64,000 nucleotides of DNA from Actinobacteria bacterium OV320 (lineage in GTDB: Bacteria > Actinomycetota > Actinomycetes > Streptomycetales > Streptomycetaceae). The stretch spans positions 173,885-237,884 of the forward strand of contig LJCX01000010.1 in assembly GCA_001298545.1 (NCBI GenBank). Direction: 5' to 3'. A model generated the notes under the pieces. The model did not search any database, was not told the DNA's origin, and saw nothing but the letters and a program-made list of their open reading frames with translations. Positions 53,344-62,082 of the stretch are shown here, one piece after another (position 1 is the stretch's first letter; every line of letters begins with the position of its first letter). Made by a program: the position numbers and the translations under genes.

Positions 53344-54581
53344 AGCCGTCCATGCCGAGCCCGGCCACGCCGATGACGGACCAGCCCTTGCTCGGCCCGC
53401 CGCCTCCTGTGCTCGATCCGGGCTCTCCCGCGGCGTTCAACGAGTCGGCGCGCGCCCTGGCCGACGCGGAGATCACACCGAACCTGGCGCACTGGGAGCG
53501 GCAGGGGAGCGTGTCGCGTTCCCTGTTCGAAGCCATGGGCCGGGCCGGGGTGTTCGGCATCGGCGTTGCCGTGGAGCACGGAGGACTGGGGCTGGACCTC
53601 GCCCACGGCATCTCCTTCGTCCGCGCCGTGATGCGCGAACCCGCGGCCGGAGTGTGCACCAGCTTGTCCGTGCTGACCCATCTGGTCGCCCCTCTGCTGG
53701 CCCGCCACGGCACGCCCGGACAACGCGACAGATGGCTGCGCCCGGTCCTGGCCGGCAGGTGCGTCGCCTCGGTCGCGTTGACCGAGCCCGGCGGCGGCTC
53801 CGATCTGGTCCGCGCGGTGGCCACCACCGCCCGGCCCGAGCCGGACGGCTGGCTCCTGCAAGGCGAGAAGACGTTCATCACCAACGCGCCCCTCGCCGAT
53901 GTCCTGCTCGTCCTGGCCCGCACCACCCCCGGCACCTCCGCCCTGGGCCTGACCCTGTTCCTCGTCCCCGCGGACCTGCCCGGGATCGTGATCACGCCCC
54001 TCGCGACGGCAGGGCTGCACGCCTCCCCGACCGGGCGAGTGAGTTTCGAGGACTGCCGGCTGCCCCGCGAGGCCGTCCTCGGACGCCCGGGCCTGGCCAT
54101 GGTCCTCCTGGCCGGAATCCTGCCCGAGGAGCGCCTGGCGATCGCGGCGGGAGCCCTGGCCTGTGCCCGCTGGGCACTGGAGCGGACGGCACGGCTGCTG
54201 GGCGCGTCGGACCAGGCCATGCCCGAACTCGCCTGGTGGGATGCCGAAATCGAGGCGGCCGAGACCTTCGTCGACGCCGCCGCGGAACGCATCGGCGGTC
54301 CCCAGGACCAACTGGACGCCGCGTTGGCCAAGACAGCCGGGGCCCGCCTGGCGCAGCGGGTCGTACAGGACTGCGCCCGGCTGTCGGGTCCCGGCGCCTA
54401 CCGGGACGACGAGCCGGCCCCCGCAATGCTCAGCGCGCTGCGCGACGTCCGTGTCCTGAGCGTGTACGGCGGCAGCTGCGAAACGGTCCGGGACACGGCC
54501 GCCGCGGAGCTCCTCCGCGGCGCACTCACCCCGACGCAAGGACCACCCACCACCACGCAGGCCACGCCCACCGCCCCGTAG
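53340..54581 (+). CDS. Acyl-CoA dehydrogenase-family flavoprotein
   Basis: 413 residues from GTG 53340, overlapping the previous stop by 4 bp. Domains: N-terminal helices (ESARALADAEITPNLAHWER, AMGRAGVFGIGVAVEHGGLG), beta domain with the FAD/substrate motif VASVALTEPGGGSDL and LQGEKTFITNAPLAD, and C-terminal helices. The usual YEGT glutamate is replaced (VLSVYGGSCETV); an EERLAIAAG sequence at the start of helix G could supply the base, as in isovaleryl-CoA dehydrogenase. It would desaturate or oxidise an acyl thioester, perhaps on the cluster's ACP. It could introduce an alkene into the lipid chain. Confidence 0.85.
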   Translation: MKPSMPSPATPMTDQPLLGPPPPVLDPGSPAAFNESARALADAEITPNLAHWERQGSVSRSLFEAMGRAGVFGIGVAVEHGGLGLDLAHGISFVRAVMREPAAGVCTSLSVLTHLVAPLLARHGTPGQRDRWLRPVLAGRCVASVALTEPGGGSDLVRAVATTARPEPDGWLLQGEKTFITNAPLADVLLVLARTTPGTSALGLTLFLVPADLPGIVITPLATAGLHASPTGRVSFEDCRLPREAVLGRPGLAMVLLAGILPEERLAIAAGALACARWALERTARLLGASDQAMPELAWWDAEIEAAETFVDAAAERIGGPQDQLDAALAKTAGARLAQRVVQDCARLSGPGAYRDDEPAPAMLSALRDVRVLSVYGGSCETVRDTAAAELLRGALTPTQGPPTTTQATPTAP

Positions 54582-54626
54582 GCCCGCACTCCCGCAGGGC
54601 CGTGAGAAGAAGAATGGAGAGCGCCG

Positions 54627-55898
54627 ATGGAATTCGGGCCCGCGCACAGCAGCACGCTCGACCTGGTGGACCGCTGGCAGCGGGAGGGCACCTACCCGCT
54701 CTTCCCGCTGATCACGCAGGCCGCAACGACCCGGGCCCGGATCGGCGTGCCCCACGCCCGCCCCGGCTCGGACGACACCCATGGCCGGCCGGTCACCGTC
54801 TTCGGTTCCGCCGACTACCTGGGGCTGGCGCGCCACCCGGAGGTGGTGGAAGGCGCGCTCGCCGCCACCCGCCGGTTCGGCACGGGGACGTACGGCACCC
54901 AGGCGGTCGGCGGCTACACCCGGCTGCACCAGGAGCTGGAGGCCGCCGTGGCCACCTGGTCCGGGCGCCCGGCCGCGCTGCTCTTCCCGACCGGCATGCA
55001 GGCCAACCTGGGCGTGCTCGCCACCCTGGCCGGACCCCGCGACCATGTCTTCGCCGACCGCTTCAACCACCAGTCGATCACGATGGGTGTCCGGCTGTCC
55101 GGAGCCACCCTGCACGTCTTCAGGCACAACGACCCCGCACACCTCGCGCAGTTGCTCCGTACGGCGGGCCCGCCCGACCGCTCGGGGCGGCGACTGATCG
55201 TCGTGGACGGACTGTTCAGCGCCGACGGTGACCTCGCACCGCTGGCGGAGATCGCCGATCTGGCCGAGCGCCACGACGCACTGCTGGTGGTGGACGAAGC
55301 GCACAGCGCGGGCACACTGGGCCCCCAGGGGCGCGGCGTAGCCGAGTTGTGCGGCGTGCTGGACCGGGTCGACGTCGTCACGGGCACGTTCAGCAAGGCG
55401 TTCGCCTCCACCGGCGGCTTCGTATGCGCCGACGCCGACGTGGTGACGCTGCTGAGGCACTCGGCGGACGCCTACCTGCTGTCCCTGGGCCTGCCGCCCG
55501 GCACCGTCGGGGCGGCACTGGCGGCCTTGTCGGTGCTGGCGAGGGAAGGCACCGAGCGCCGGCGCCGGCTCCAGGACAACGCGCGCACGCTGCGCGCCCG
55601 GCTGCACGCCGCCGGCGTCGGCACGGCCGGCTCCGCCGCCCATGTGGTCGTGGTCCCGGTGGGCACCATGGATCGCACCGCGCACGTCACCCGGCAGCTG
55701 GCCGAACGTGGCCTGATGGTCTGCCCGTTGTTCCCCCCGGCGGTGCCCATCGGCGGGGCCCGGCTGCGGCTCGGCGTCTGCGCGGAGCACACCGAGGAGG
55801 ACATCGACCACGCGGCCGCCCTGATCGCGGCCGCCCTGGCCGAGACCCCGCTCCCGACCGGGCCCGCGGGCGAGGCGCCGGTGCGGGGGACGGCATGA
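54627..55898 (+). CDS. Alpha-oxoamine synthase (PLP), serine palmitoyltransferase/KAPA synthase family
   Basis: 423 residues. The ATG follows GGAGAGCG. Family motifs are complete: SADYLGLARHPEVVEGA, YGTQAVGGYTRLHQELEAAV, FADRFNHQSITMGVRLSGA, VVDGLFSADGDLAPL, LLVVDEAHSAGTLGP (Asp223 for the PLP nitrogen, His226) and the PLP lysine in TGTFSKAFASTGGF (Lys257). The enzyme condenses an amino acid with an acyl thioester with loss of CO2. Next to an ACP and an acyl-AMP ligase it most likely uses acyl-ACP, making a 3-keto long-chain amine as serine palmitoyltransferase does. The amino acid (Ser, Ala or Gly) cannot be read from the sequence. Confidence 0.93.
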   Translation: MEFGPAHSSTLDLVDRWQREGTYPLFPLITQAATTRARIGVPHARPGSDDTHGRPVTVFGSADYLGLARHPEVVEGALAATRRFGTGTYGTQAVGGYTRLHQELEAAVATWSGRPAALLFPTGMQANLGVLATLAGPRDHVFADRFNHQSITMGVRLSGATLHVFRHNDPAHLAQLLRTAGPPDRSGRRLIVVDGLFSADGDLAPLAEIADLAERHDALLVVDEAHSAGTLGPQGRGVAELCGVLDRVDVVTGTFSKAFASTGGFVCADADVVTLLRHSADAYLLSLGLPPGTVGAALAALSVLAREGTERRRRLQDNARTLRARLHAAGVGTAGSAAHVVVVPVGTMDRTAHVTRQLAERGLMVCPLFPPAVPIGGARLRLGVCAEHTEEDIDHAAALIAAALAETPLPTGPAGEAPVRGTA

Positions 55899-57052
55899 GG
55901 ACAACCGCGGCGCGCACCCTGGACGGTCCGGTCCGCGTCACACCGGTGCACGACCGGGCGCGGCGCCGGGAGTTCATCCGGCTGCCCTACCAGCTCTACC
56001 GGGGCGAGCCCTGCTGGGTGCCGCCGCTGGAGAGCGAGCGCAGGGCGTTCTTGAACCGGCACAAGAACCCGTTCTTCGACTTCGGTGACGCCGAGTTGTT
56101 CCTCGCTCACCGCCACGGCCGCCCCGTCGGGCGCATCGCCGCCGTCCACAACCCCCGCCACAACAGCCATCACGGTGGCAGCGACGGATTCTTCGGCCTC
56201 TTCGAGTGCGCGGACGACACCGCCGCGGCCCAGGCGCTGTTCGAGGCGGCAGGGACCTGGCTGCGCGCACGTGGGCTCACCTCGGCGCTGGGACCGGTGA
56301 GCTTCTCGACCAACGGCGAATGCGGCACCCTCGTGGACGGCTTCTCCACGGCACCGGCCGTCCTGATGCCGTACAACCCGCCCCATCACGACGCGTTGCT
56401 GCGGGCCTGCGGATTGACCAAGGCCAAGGACCTGTGGGCCTGGGAGTGGACCACCCACACCCCCGAGGACGCCGCCGTCACCAAGGTCGCCCAATGGGCG
56501 CAAAGACGCAGTGGCGTCCACGTACGGCCACTCGACCTCCGCGACCTCGACGCCGAGGAGCAGCGGCTGCGGGACATCTACACCGACGCCTGGGAACACA
56601 ACTGGGGCTTCGTACCGCCCACGGAGCGGGAGTTCCACCACCTCACGACCCAGCTCCGGCAGATCGTCCGGCCCGAACTGGTGCTGCTCGCGGAGGTTCA
56701 CGGAGACCCGGCCGCCTTCTGCCTGGCCGTCCCCGACGCCAACCAGGCCCTGAAAGCGGCCGGCGGCCGGCTCACCCGATACGGGCTGCCCATCGGGCTG
56801 GTGCGGGCCGCCAGAGCCGCCCGCAGGATCGACTGGTGCCGGCTGATCGCCCTGGGAGTGAAGGCGCAGTACCGCAACCAGGGACTTGACGCGCTGCTGT
56901 ACACGCGCCTCGCCCAGGCCGGACGCCAACTCGGCTACCGCGGCGGCGAGTTGTCCTGGGTCCTGGAGGACAACACCGCCATGAACCAGGCCATCGCACG
57001 CATGGGAGCACAGCGGTCCAAGACCTACCGGATCTACCAGCGGCCCCTGTGA
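55895..57052 (+). CDS. Large GNAT-fold N-acyltransferase resembling bacterial ceramide synthase (bCerS)
   Basis: 385 residues, start overlapping the previous stop (ATGA). Landmarks are REFIRLPYQLYRGEPCWVPP, then LESERRAFLNRHKNPFFDFG, FLAHRHGRPVGRIAAVHNPR, DGFFGLFECADD, ALGPVSFSTNGECGTLVDGF, IYTDAWEHNWGFVPPTEREF and LSWVLEDNTAMNQAIARMGA. This layout (P.rlYr.dp.WVPPL near the start, DAW..NWGFVPlT in the middle, a C-terminal GNAT lobe) matches the long GNAT family to which the Caulobacter ceramide synthase belongs. I infer N-acylation of the aminoketone or aminoalcohol made by the upstream synthase. The family resemblance is strong; the reaction is inference. Confidence 0.82.
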   Translation: MRTTAARTLDGPVRVTPVHDRARRREFIRLPYQLYRGEPCWVPPLESERRAFLNRHKNPFFDFGDAELFLAHRHGRPVGRIAAVHNPRHNSHHGGSDGFFGLFECADDTAAAQALFEAAGTWLRARGLTSALGPVSFSTNGECGTLVDGFSTAPAVLMPYNPPHHDALLRACGLTKAKDLWAWEWTTHTPEDAAVTKVAQWAQRRSGVHVRPLDLRDLDAEEQRLRDIYTDAWEHNWGFVPPTEREFHHLTTQLRQIVRPELVLLAEVHGDPAAFCLAVPDANQALKAAGGRLTRYGLPIGLVRAARAARRIDWCRLIALGVKAQYRNQGLDALLYTRLAQAGRQLGYRGGELSWVLEDNTAMNQAIARMGAQRSKTYRIYQRPL

Positions 57053-57125
57053 GGACTCCAGAGGACCGAAGAAGACGCGGAAGAGGACCCGACAGGACCG
57101 AGAGAAGGTCCGAGAAGGAGGAACG

Positions 57126-57203
57126 ATGAGCGCGCTGGCGGATCCGGCGGCCGCAGTCCCGTGGCCCGCCGGGGCCCAGGCACATCAAGGAGGCACGCGA
57201 TGA
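57126..57203 (+). CDS. Possible 25-residue ORF inside the lipid operon
   Basis: ATG 57126 is preceded by GAAGGAGGAACG, as good a site as any in the cluster. It encodes MSALADPAAAVPWPAGAQAH, then QGGTR, and stops at a TGA overlapping the ATG of the hydroxylase gene. This arrangement suggests a translated leader that couples ribosomes to the hydroxylase. It could also be a small accessory peptide or a decayed start. Too short for homology judgement. Confidence 0.4.
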   Translation: MSALADPAAAVPWPAGAQAHQGGTR

Positions 57204-57838
57204 CGGCGAACGAACCACCAGCTGCCGACGCGAGCCTGCGACGGGCGGACCAACTGCGGGCGTCCCCGCCCATGTTCAGCTCACCCTTCCTCGACCGCTT
57301 CACCCGGGTCCACCCCGCCGTACCCCCACTCGTGCACGGCCCGCTCGTCCTGCTGCTGCTGACCTGGGCCGTCCGGCACACCGGGCTGCCCCTGCTCCTG
57401 GCGTACACCCTGCTCGGCTACGCAGGATGGACACTGACCGAGTACTGGGTGCACCGGGCACTGTTTCACTTCACCCCGCGCAGCGCCTGGGGGCGCCGCG
57501 CGCACTGGATGGTGCACGGCGTCCATCACGACCACCCCAACGACCCGCGCCGGCTGGTCATGCCACCGTCGGTCAGCGTCCCCGGCGCGTACGGCGCCTA
57601 CGAACTGTTCCACCTGCTGGCGGGAGCAGGGCCGGGCGCCGCACTGACCGGCGGATTCATCGCGGGCTACATCGTGTACGACGTCCTGCACTTCCACATG
57701 CACCACCACCGCCCCTCCACGGCACTGGGCCGGCGCCTGCGTAACCGCCATCTGCGCCACCACTTCCAGGACGAACGGCGCGGTTTCGGCGTGAGCTGCC
57801 CCTACTGGGACCACGTCTTCGCCACCGCCCCGCGCTGA
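57200..57838 (+). CDS. Fatty-acid hydroxylase (sterol desaturase/FA2H-like) membrane di-iron enzyme
   Basis: 212 residues from ATG 57200 (AAGGAGG upstream). Two to four hydrophobic segments (LVHGPLVLLLLTWAVRHTG, AALTGGFIAGYIVYDVL). Histidine boxes: EYWVHRALFHF, MVHGVHHDHPNDP, HFHMHHHRP and RNRHLRHHFQDE, then FGVSCPYWDHVFAT. The spacing matches the short FA2H/Scs7 branch that 2-hydroxylates sphingolipid acyl chains, rather than sterol desaturases. In this operon it would hydroxylate the lipid product. Its 3' end overlaps the convergent MMPL gene by 37 bp. Confidence 0.88.
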   Translation: MTANEPPAADASLRRADQLRASPPMFSSPFLDRFTRVHPAVPPLVHGPLVLLLLTWAVRHTGLPLLLAYTLLGYAGWTLTEYWVHRALFHFTPRSAWGRRAHWMVHGVHHDHPNDPRRLVMPPSVSVPGAYGAYELFHLLAGAGPGAALTGGFIAGYIVYDVLHFHMHHHRPSTALGRRLRNRHLRHHFQDERRGFGVSCPYWDHVFATAPR

Positions 57839-60081
57839 GAACCCCCGCGCCACGTCGGCAGCCACCAGTTCGCCCGGCCCGCGAGCTGCATCACGGCGGG
57901 TACGAGCAGGGCGCGCACCAGCGTGCAGTCCACCACCACGGCCACCGCCAAACCGACACCCACCACACGCAGATGCAGCAGCCCGGACAGCGCCAGCGAG
58001 GACATGGACACCGCGAAGACCAGCGCAGCGGAGGTGAAGAGCCGACCCGTTTGCTGAAGGCCCGTCGCCACAGCATCCGGGGTGGGGCTGCCACGCCGGT
58101 GTTCCTCGAGGATCCGTGAGAGCAGGAAGACCTCGTAGTCCATGGACAGGCCGAACGCGACCGCGAACATGAGGGGGATGAGCACATCGGTGATCCCCGC
58201 GGGAGAAACTCCGGGCAGCCAGCCCTCCTGGAAGACGGCGACCAGGACACCGAACGTGGCGGCCAGGCTCAGCATGTTCAGCAGCACCGCCTTCACCGGC
58301 ACCAGCAGACTGCGCGTGTAGAGCAGCAGCAGGAGACAGGTCCCGCCGCAGGCGAGCAGCGCGACCAGCGGCAGCCGGTCCGTCATCACCTTCTCGGTGT
58401 CCGCGAGACGGGCGCCCGGGCCACCCACGAGAGCCGGTACCGGCGCCGGAATCCGGCGCAGCCGCTCCACGAGCCGGCTCCCTTCGGGAGTGAGCGGCGC
58501 GCGGGCGTACGGCTGCGCGGTCACGGCCAACCGGACACCGGACGCGGCCGCGAAGGACGCCGCCCGGGCGGCCGGGAGTGCAGACCGCTTCCCGTCCCGG
58601 TAGCTCCCGGTGACGGTGTCCACCCGGGCCGCTCCCGCAACGCGGGACAACCGGCGGGCGTACGCGTCGAGCGCGGCCCGGGCGCGCGGGTCACCCGCCG
58701 CGTTCAGAGCCGGCAGTACGACGCAGGGGGCACCCGAGGAAGCGGCGCCGAACTCGGTACGCAGCGTCCGGGCGGTCGCGGCGACCGGCGAGGAAGCCGG
58801 CAGCGTCGCGTCCGCGTACACGCCGAACCGCACCTGCAGCGCCGGCAGGGCGAGGAGCACCAGCACCGCGAACCCCGCGAGCGCGACCGCGGCGGGCCTT
58901 TGCACCACCCAGTGCGCCAGCCGGGCCCAGGAGTCGCCCTCCCGACGCCCGCCGTGCGGCCGACGCAGCCGGGCGAAGACGTCCCAGCAATCGATCCGGG
59001 CGCCGATCACCAACAGCAGCGCGGGCACGACGACCAGCGCGCCCACCGCGGAGGTGACCACGATCGCGGTGCCGCCGAAAGCCAGGGAGCGCAGCAGCGG
59101 CAACGGGACGACCAGCAGGGTGCACAGGGCCGCCACCACGGTAGCGGCGGAGAAGGCCACGGCCCGTCCGGCGGTGCGCAGCGTGACCCTCACCGCCGCG
59201 TCCGGGGTACTGCCCGCCGCAACATCCTCCCGATAGCGCGACACGAGCAGCAAGCTGTAGTCCACGGCCAGCCCGAAACCCAGGGCGGTGGTGACACTGA
59301 CGCTGAAGGCTGACACCGGGATCACACCGTCCAGCAAGCGCAGACAGGCCCCGGCGACCACCACGGCGAAGGCCCCCGCGGCAACCGGTAGCAGTGCGGC
59401 CAGCGCGCCCGCGAACACCCACAGCAGGATCAGCAGCACCAGCGGCGCCGCGACGAATTCGGCCAGACGCAGACCGCGCTCACTGAGCCTCTCGCTCTCG
59501 GAGAGCACCGCGTCCTCACCGCCGGCGGAAACGAGCAGCGCCGCACCCGGCCCGCTCCTGCCGGTGTACCGGTCCATCACGTCGTCCGCCGCGGCGCGCA
59601 CAGCCCGCTCGTCCCCGCGAAAGCGCACCAGCACCAGCGCCCGTCGCCCGTCGCCCGTACGGAACTCCGACAACCGCAGGGGCCAGTATCCGCGGACCCA
59701 TTCGGTGCGGGGATCGGAGGCGATCCTCTCCAGGAGCACCCGGCCGGCCCGCACGGCGCGCGGATCGTCGACCGACCCCGCAGCGGTGGCCACCAGCGCC
59801 AGATGGGGCTCACCGGCCATGAACCGGGAGGCCAGGAATTCGTCGGCACGCAAGGACTCGGCGGCAGGCGGCGTCCAGCTCTCGGGGGAGGGACGGCTGC
59901 CGACACCGAGGAGGACTCCGATCGCGCAGCACGCGGCCAGGCAGGCGAACACGAGCACCCCGACCGCACGGCGCCGCGCGAGCGGTGCCGCGGCCGTCCG
60001 GCCGTCGGGCTGCCTGAGCGTTGTATGCCCCCTCCGGGGGGCGGTTTCCACCACACCCGGGGCAACGACGCCACGGCGCAA
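57802..60081 (-). CDS. MMPL/RND-family lipid transporter
   Basis: 759 residues from a TTG at 60081; GTGs at 60054 and 60051 are alternative starts. Two repeated halves, each a transmembrane helix, a soluble domain and five helices. TM4-like motifs GFGLAVDYSLLLVSRYRED and AFGLSMDYEVFLLSRILEEH carry the Asp-Tyr pair of proton-driven MMPL proteins. Soluble domains lie at about residues 60-200 and 420-555. MMPL proteins export lipids and lipopeptides in actinobacteria. It converges on the lipid operon and is the probable exporter of its product. The C-terminus is short, without a large cytosolic domain. Confidence 0.9.
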   Translation of the reverse strand: MRRGVVAPGVVETAPRRGHTTLRQPDGRTAAAPLARRRAVGVLVFACLAACCAIGVLLGVGSRPSPESWTPPAAESLRADEFLASRFMAGEPHLALVATAAGSVDDPRAVRAGRVLLERIASDPRTEWVRGYWPLRLSEFRTGDGRRALVLVRFRGDERAVRAAADDVMDRYTGRSGPGAALLVSAGGEDAVLSESERLSERGLRLAEFVAAPLVLLILLWVFAGALAALLPVAAGAFAVVVAGACLRLLDGVIPVSAFSVSVTTALGFGLAVDYSLLLVSRYREDVAAGSTPDAAVRVTLRTAGRAVAFSAATVVAALCTLLVVPLPLLRSLAFGGTAIVVTSAVGALVVVPALLLVIGARIDCWDVFARLRRPHGGRREGDSWARLAHWVVQRPAAVALAGFAVLVLLALPALQVRFGVYADATLPASSPVAATARTLRTEFGAASSGAPCVVLPALNAAGDPRARAALDAYARRLSRVAGAARVDTVTGSYRDGKRSALPAARAASFAAASGVRLAVTAQPYARAPLTPEGSRLVERLRRIPAPVPALVGGPGARLADTEKVMTDRLPLVALLACGGTCLLLLLYTRSLLVPVKAVLLNMLSLAATFGVLVAVFQEGWLPGVSPAGITDVLIPLMFAVAFGLSMDYEVFLLSRILEEHRRGSPTPDAVATGLQQTGRLFTSAALVFAVSMSSLALSGLLHLRVVGVGLAVAVVVDCTLVRALLVPAVMQLAGRANWWLPTWRGGSQRGAVAKTWSQ

Positions 60082-60256
60082 GCGTTACCGGGACGGACGC
60101 AATCAGGGCGGAGCCGCGGCAGCAGGCGCGCGCCACCCGGACGCCGGAACGCAAATGAGCATGACGCTTCGCGCGGTCGTGACTGCTCTTGCGTGGGGCA
60201 GTCGGTGCGCCGCCCCGCTGTATCAGAGCGGACGTTGTGAAGTGCGGTGAGGTGTA

Positions 60257-60745
60257 GTGGTCCTGGAGGCCATGCGCGTCCATGATCCGGCACAGGCGAG
60301 GAAGGTCCTCAGGGTCTCCAGAAGAGGAGCCGCGGAGCTCGGCGGCCTACTCACCTACGGCCGCGAAAAACAGCTCTACCACGCGGTGGAGTCTCAAGTG
60401 CTCCTCGGCCACGGAGGACCCCAACTCAACCCCCTCGCAGAGGAATCAGTGTCGGGCTTCAGCCACCCGGACGCCCCGAACTGGGCGTTCGGCGACCTCG
60501 CGGGATCACGGTGCGACCTCGCCCTCGCCCGGCTGTTCAGCGGCGACGTGGACGGCGCAGCGACCGCCATCCGTCCAGTGCTTGATCTGCCCGCCTCACA
60601 CCGCAACAACGGCATCATCGTCTCCACCATGCGGGTCAGGCACGCCCTGACCGCTGACCCCACCCGGACGGCGGTTGCCGCCCGCGATCTCCGCGCGGAG
60701 ATCGAAGCGTTCCCAGCCGGCCGACCCGCATTGCCACGTGGGTAG
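60257..60745 (+). pseudogene. C-terminal fragment of an XRE/TPR-type regulator
   Basis: The frame ends with DAPNWAFGDLAGSRCDLALA, then RLFSGDVDGAATAIRPVLDL, ASHRNNGIIVSTMRVRHALT and RDLRAEIEAFPAGRPALPRG. This is the conserved C-terminal helical region of a common Streptomyces XRE regulator family (normally about 400 residues with an N-terminal HTH). Only about 160 residues remain, and the GTG used as start has no convincing site. It abuts the promoter region of the MMPL gene. Confidence 0.65.
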
Positions 60746-60755
60746 AGTCCGAGAC

Positions 60756-61307
60756 ATGCACCCCGTCACACGTTCCAGTGCACGTCTCGGCCTGCGAGAA
60801 CTCGCCATCGCGGACGTGGAGGCGCTGCTCGCCATCTACGGCAGCCCCGCAGCCACCGAGCACCTCTCTTTTGAACCGCGAAACCGCGAACAGGTCGAAC
60901 AGGTCGTAGCTCGGTCCGTCACAGCGGCCACGGCAATGCCTCGGACGGAGTACGCGCTTGCCGTTGTCGAGACAGAGACGGCCGAGCTGATCGGATCCGG
61001 CCGCCTGGCCCTCGATCCCCACCAGCAGCACGGAGCCACCATGGGCTTCGCGCTGCGCCCGGATGTATGGGGGCGGGGCTACGGTGCAGAGACGGTGCGG
61101 TTGTTGCTTGATTTCGGCTTCAATGACCTGCAACTGCACCGCATTTGGGGGGCCCGTTCTCCCCTCAACACGGCATCCGCCAAGACCATGAGCGCCGTTG
61201 GAATGGTGGAAGAAGGCACGATCCGCGAGCACGTGCTGAAAGCGGGGAAGTGGAGGGACTCCGTCGTGCACGCGATTCTCGACCGAGAGTTCTACACCTG
61301 CTCCTGA
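60756..61307 (+). CDS. GNAT-family N-acetyltransferase (RimJ/RimL type)
   Basis: 183 residues from ATG 60756. SARLGLRELAIADVEALLAI starts the fold, followed by EYALAVVETETAELIGSGRL, ATMGFALRPDVWGRGYGAET (acetyl-CoA loop), LQLHRIWGARSPLNTASAKT, then MSAVGMVEEGTIREHVLKAG and WRDSVVHAILDREF. It is complete for the RimJ/RimL-type protein acetyltransferases. The gene begins just after the truncated regulator. The substrate is unknown. Confidence 0.88.
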   Translation: MHPVTRSSARLGLRELAIADVEALLAIYGSPAATEHLSFEPRNREQVEQVVARSVTAATAMPRTEYALAVVETETAELIGSGRLALDPHQQHGATMGFALRPDVWGRGYGAETVRLLLDFGFNDLQLHRIWGARSPLNTASAKTMSAVGMVEEGTIREHVLKAGKWRDSVVHAILDREFYTCS

Positions 61308-61460
61308 CGCGAGTTGGAGGCGGCTGCCATGTTCAACCGGACCTCGCTGTAGGGCTGGATGTGTATTCGGCAGGGTGGGGTCAGGGCGCGCTTGTTCTCG
61401 TCGGTTAGGAGGTCGGCCCGTTCGGGGCTGGCGGGCATGTCCCCTGGATCATGAGGGCGC

Positions 61461-61928
61461 TCACGAAGACGAGGGCGTATCGGCGTGGACGTACACATCA
61501 CCCTCGGCGACGTAGTTGATTTCCTCGGCCTGCGAGGCGGAGAAGCCGGCCAGGCGCAGGATCCCGATCAATGCCGTCTGCATGAGGAGAACGACCTCGG
61601 CGTAGCGCTTCCACTCCGGCGCTGCCGGGTCCTTCCGTTCTGCTACTGCTCGCAGACCTGCCTCTCCCAGTTCTGGGGCGCTCCAGCGGACGTAGAGGCC
61701 TCCGGCGTACTCACCCTGGCTGTCTACTTCCACCCAGACGCCGGGCTGTATCGCCACTCCCGGACGCACGACATCAGCGGGAAGACCGGCGCGACGGAGT
61801 TCTCGGCAGACCCGGCTTGCCAGGTCGTACCCAGCGGCGATGATCTCTTCCGAAGCGTACGGGTGACCGTGTGCTTCAGCCTTTGCTCGACTCTCGGGAT
61901 CTACGTACGTCACGAGACCAGGATCCAT
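61461..61928 (-). CDS. Hypothetical protein
   Basis: 155 residues from ATG 61928. The sequence reads MDPGLVTYVDPESRAKAEAH, SEEIIAAGYDLASRVCRELR, VRPGVAIQPGVWVEVDSQGE, YVRWSAPELGEAGLRAVAER, and LLMQTALIGILRLAGFSASQ, then EINYVAEGDVYVHADTPSSS. It is soluble and acidic. It resembles unnamed Streptomyces proteins that contain a GVWVEVD...GLYVRW strand pair. Codon bias supports a real gene, but I cannot name a function. Confidence 0.6.
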   Translation of the reverse strand: MDPGLVTYVDPESRAKAEAHGHPYASEEIIAAGYDLASRVCRELRRAGLPADVVRPGVAIQPGVWVEVDSQGEYAGGLYVRWSAPELGEAGLRAVAERKDPAAPEWKRYAEVVLLMQTALIGILRLAGFSASQAEEINYVAEGDVYVHADTPSSS

Positions 61929-62082
61929 TCTCAAACCGATCTTGCCCAGAGCAGGCAATGACGCCCGACCGGTCGCCGCTTCGTAGCCAGATCGACACCA
62001 AGTCGCCCGCCGGCCGGTGAATCTCGGTCTTCCAGCCCGACGGAAGGAGCGGTGAAGACGGGCGGGGACGGGTTCAGCCGGT

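Noticed and set aside
54627..55898. Oxoamine synthase considered as BioF of a biotin pathway
   Set aside because: No bioA, bioB or bioD lies nearby. The context is an acyl-AMP ligase, an ACP, a large GNAT and a hydroxylase.
53145..55904. 919-residue minus-strand open frame across the lipid operon
   Set aside because: Antisense to dehydrogenase and oxoamine synthase genes with complete motifs; Gly/Ala/Arg-rich shadow.
48942..60081. Cluster considered as an NRPS or polyketide locus because of the adenylating enzyme and ACP
   Set aside because: There is no condensation, ketosynthase or thioesterase domain. The adenylation enzyme is of fatty acyl-AMP ligase type and the core condensing enzyme is a PLP oxoamine synthase.
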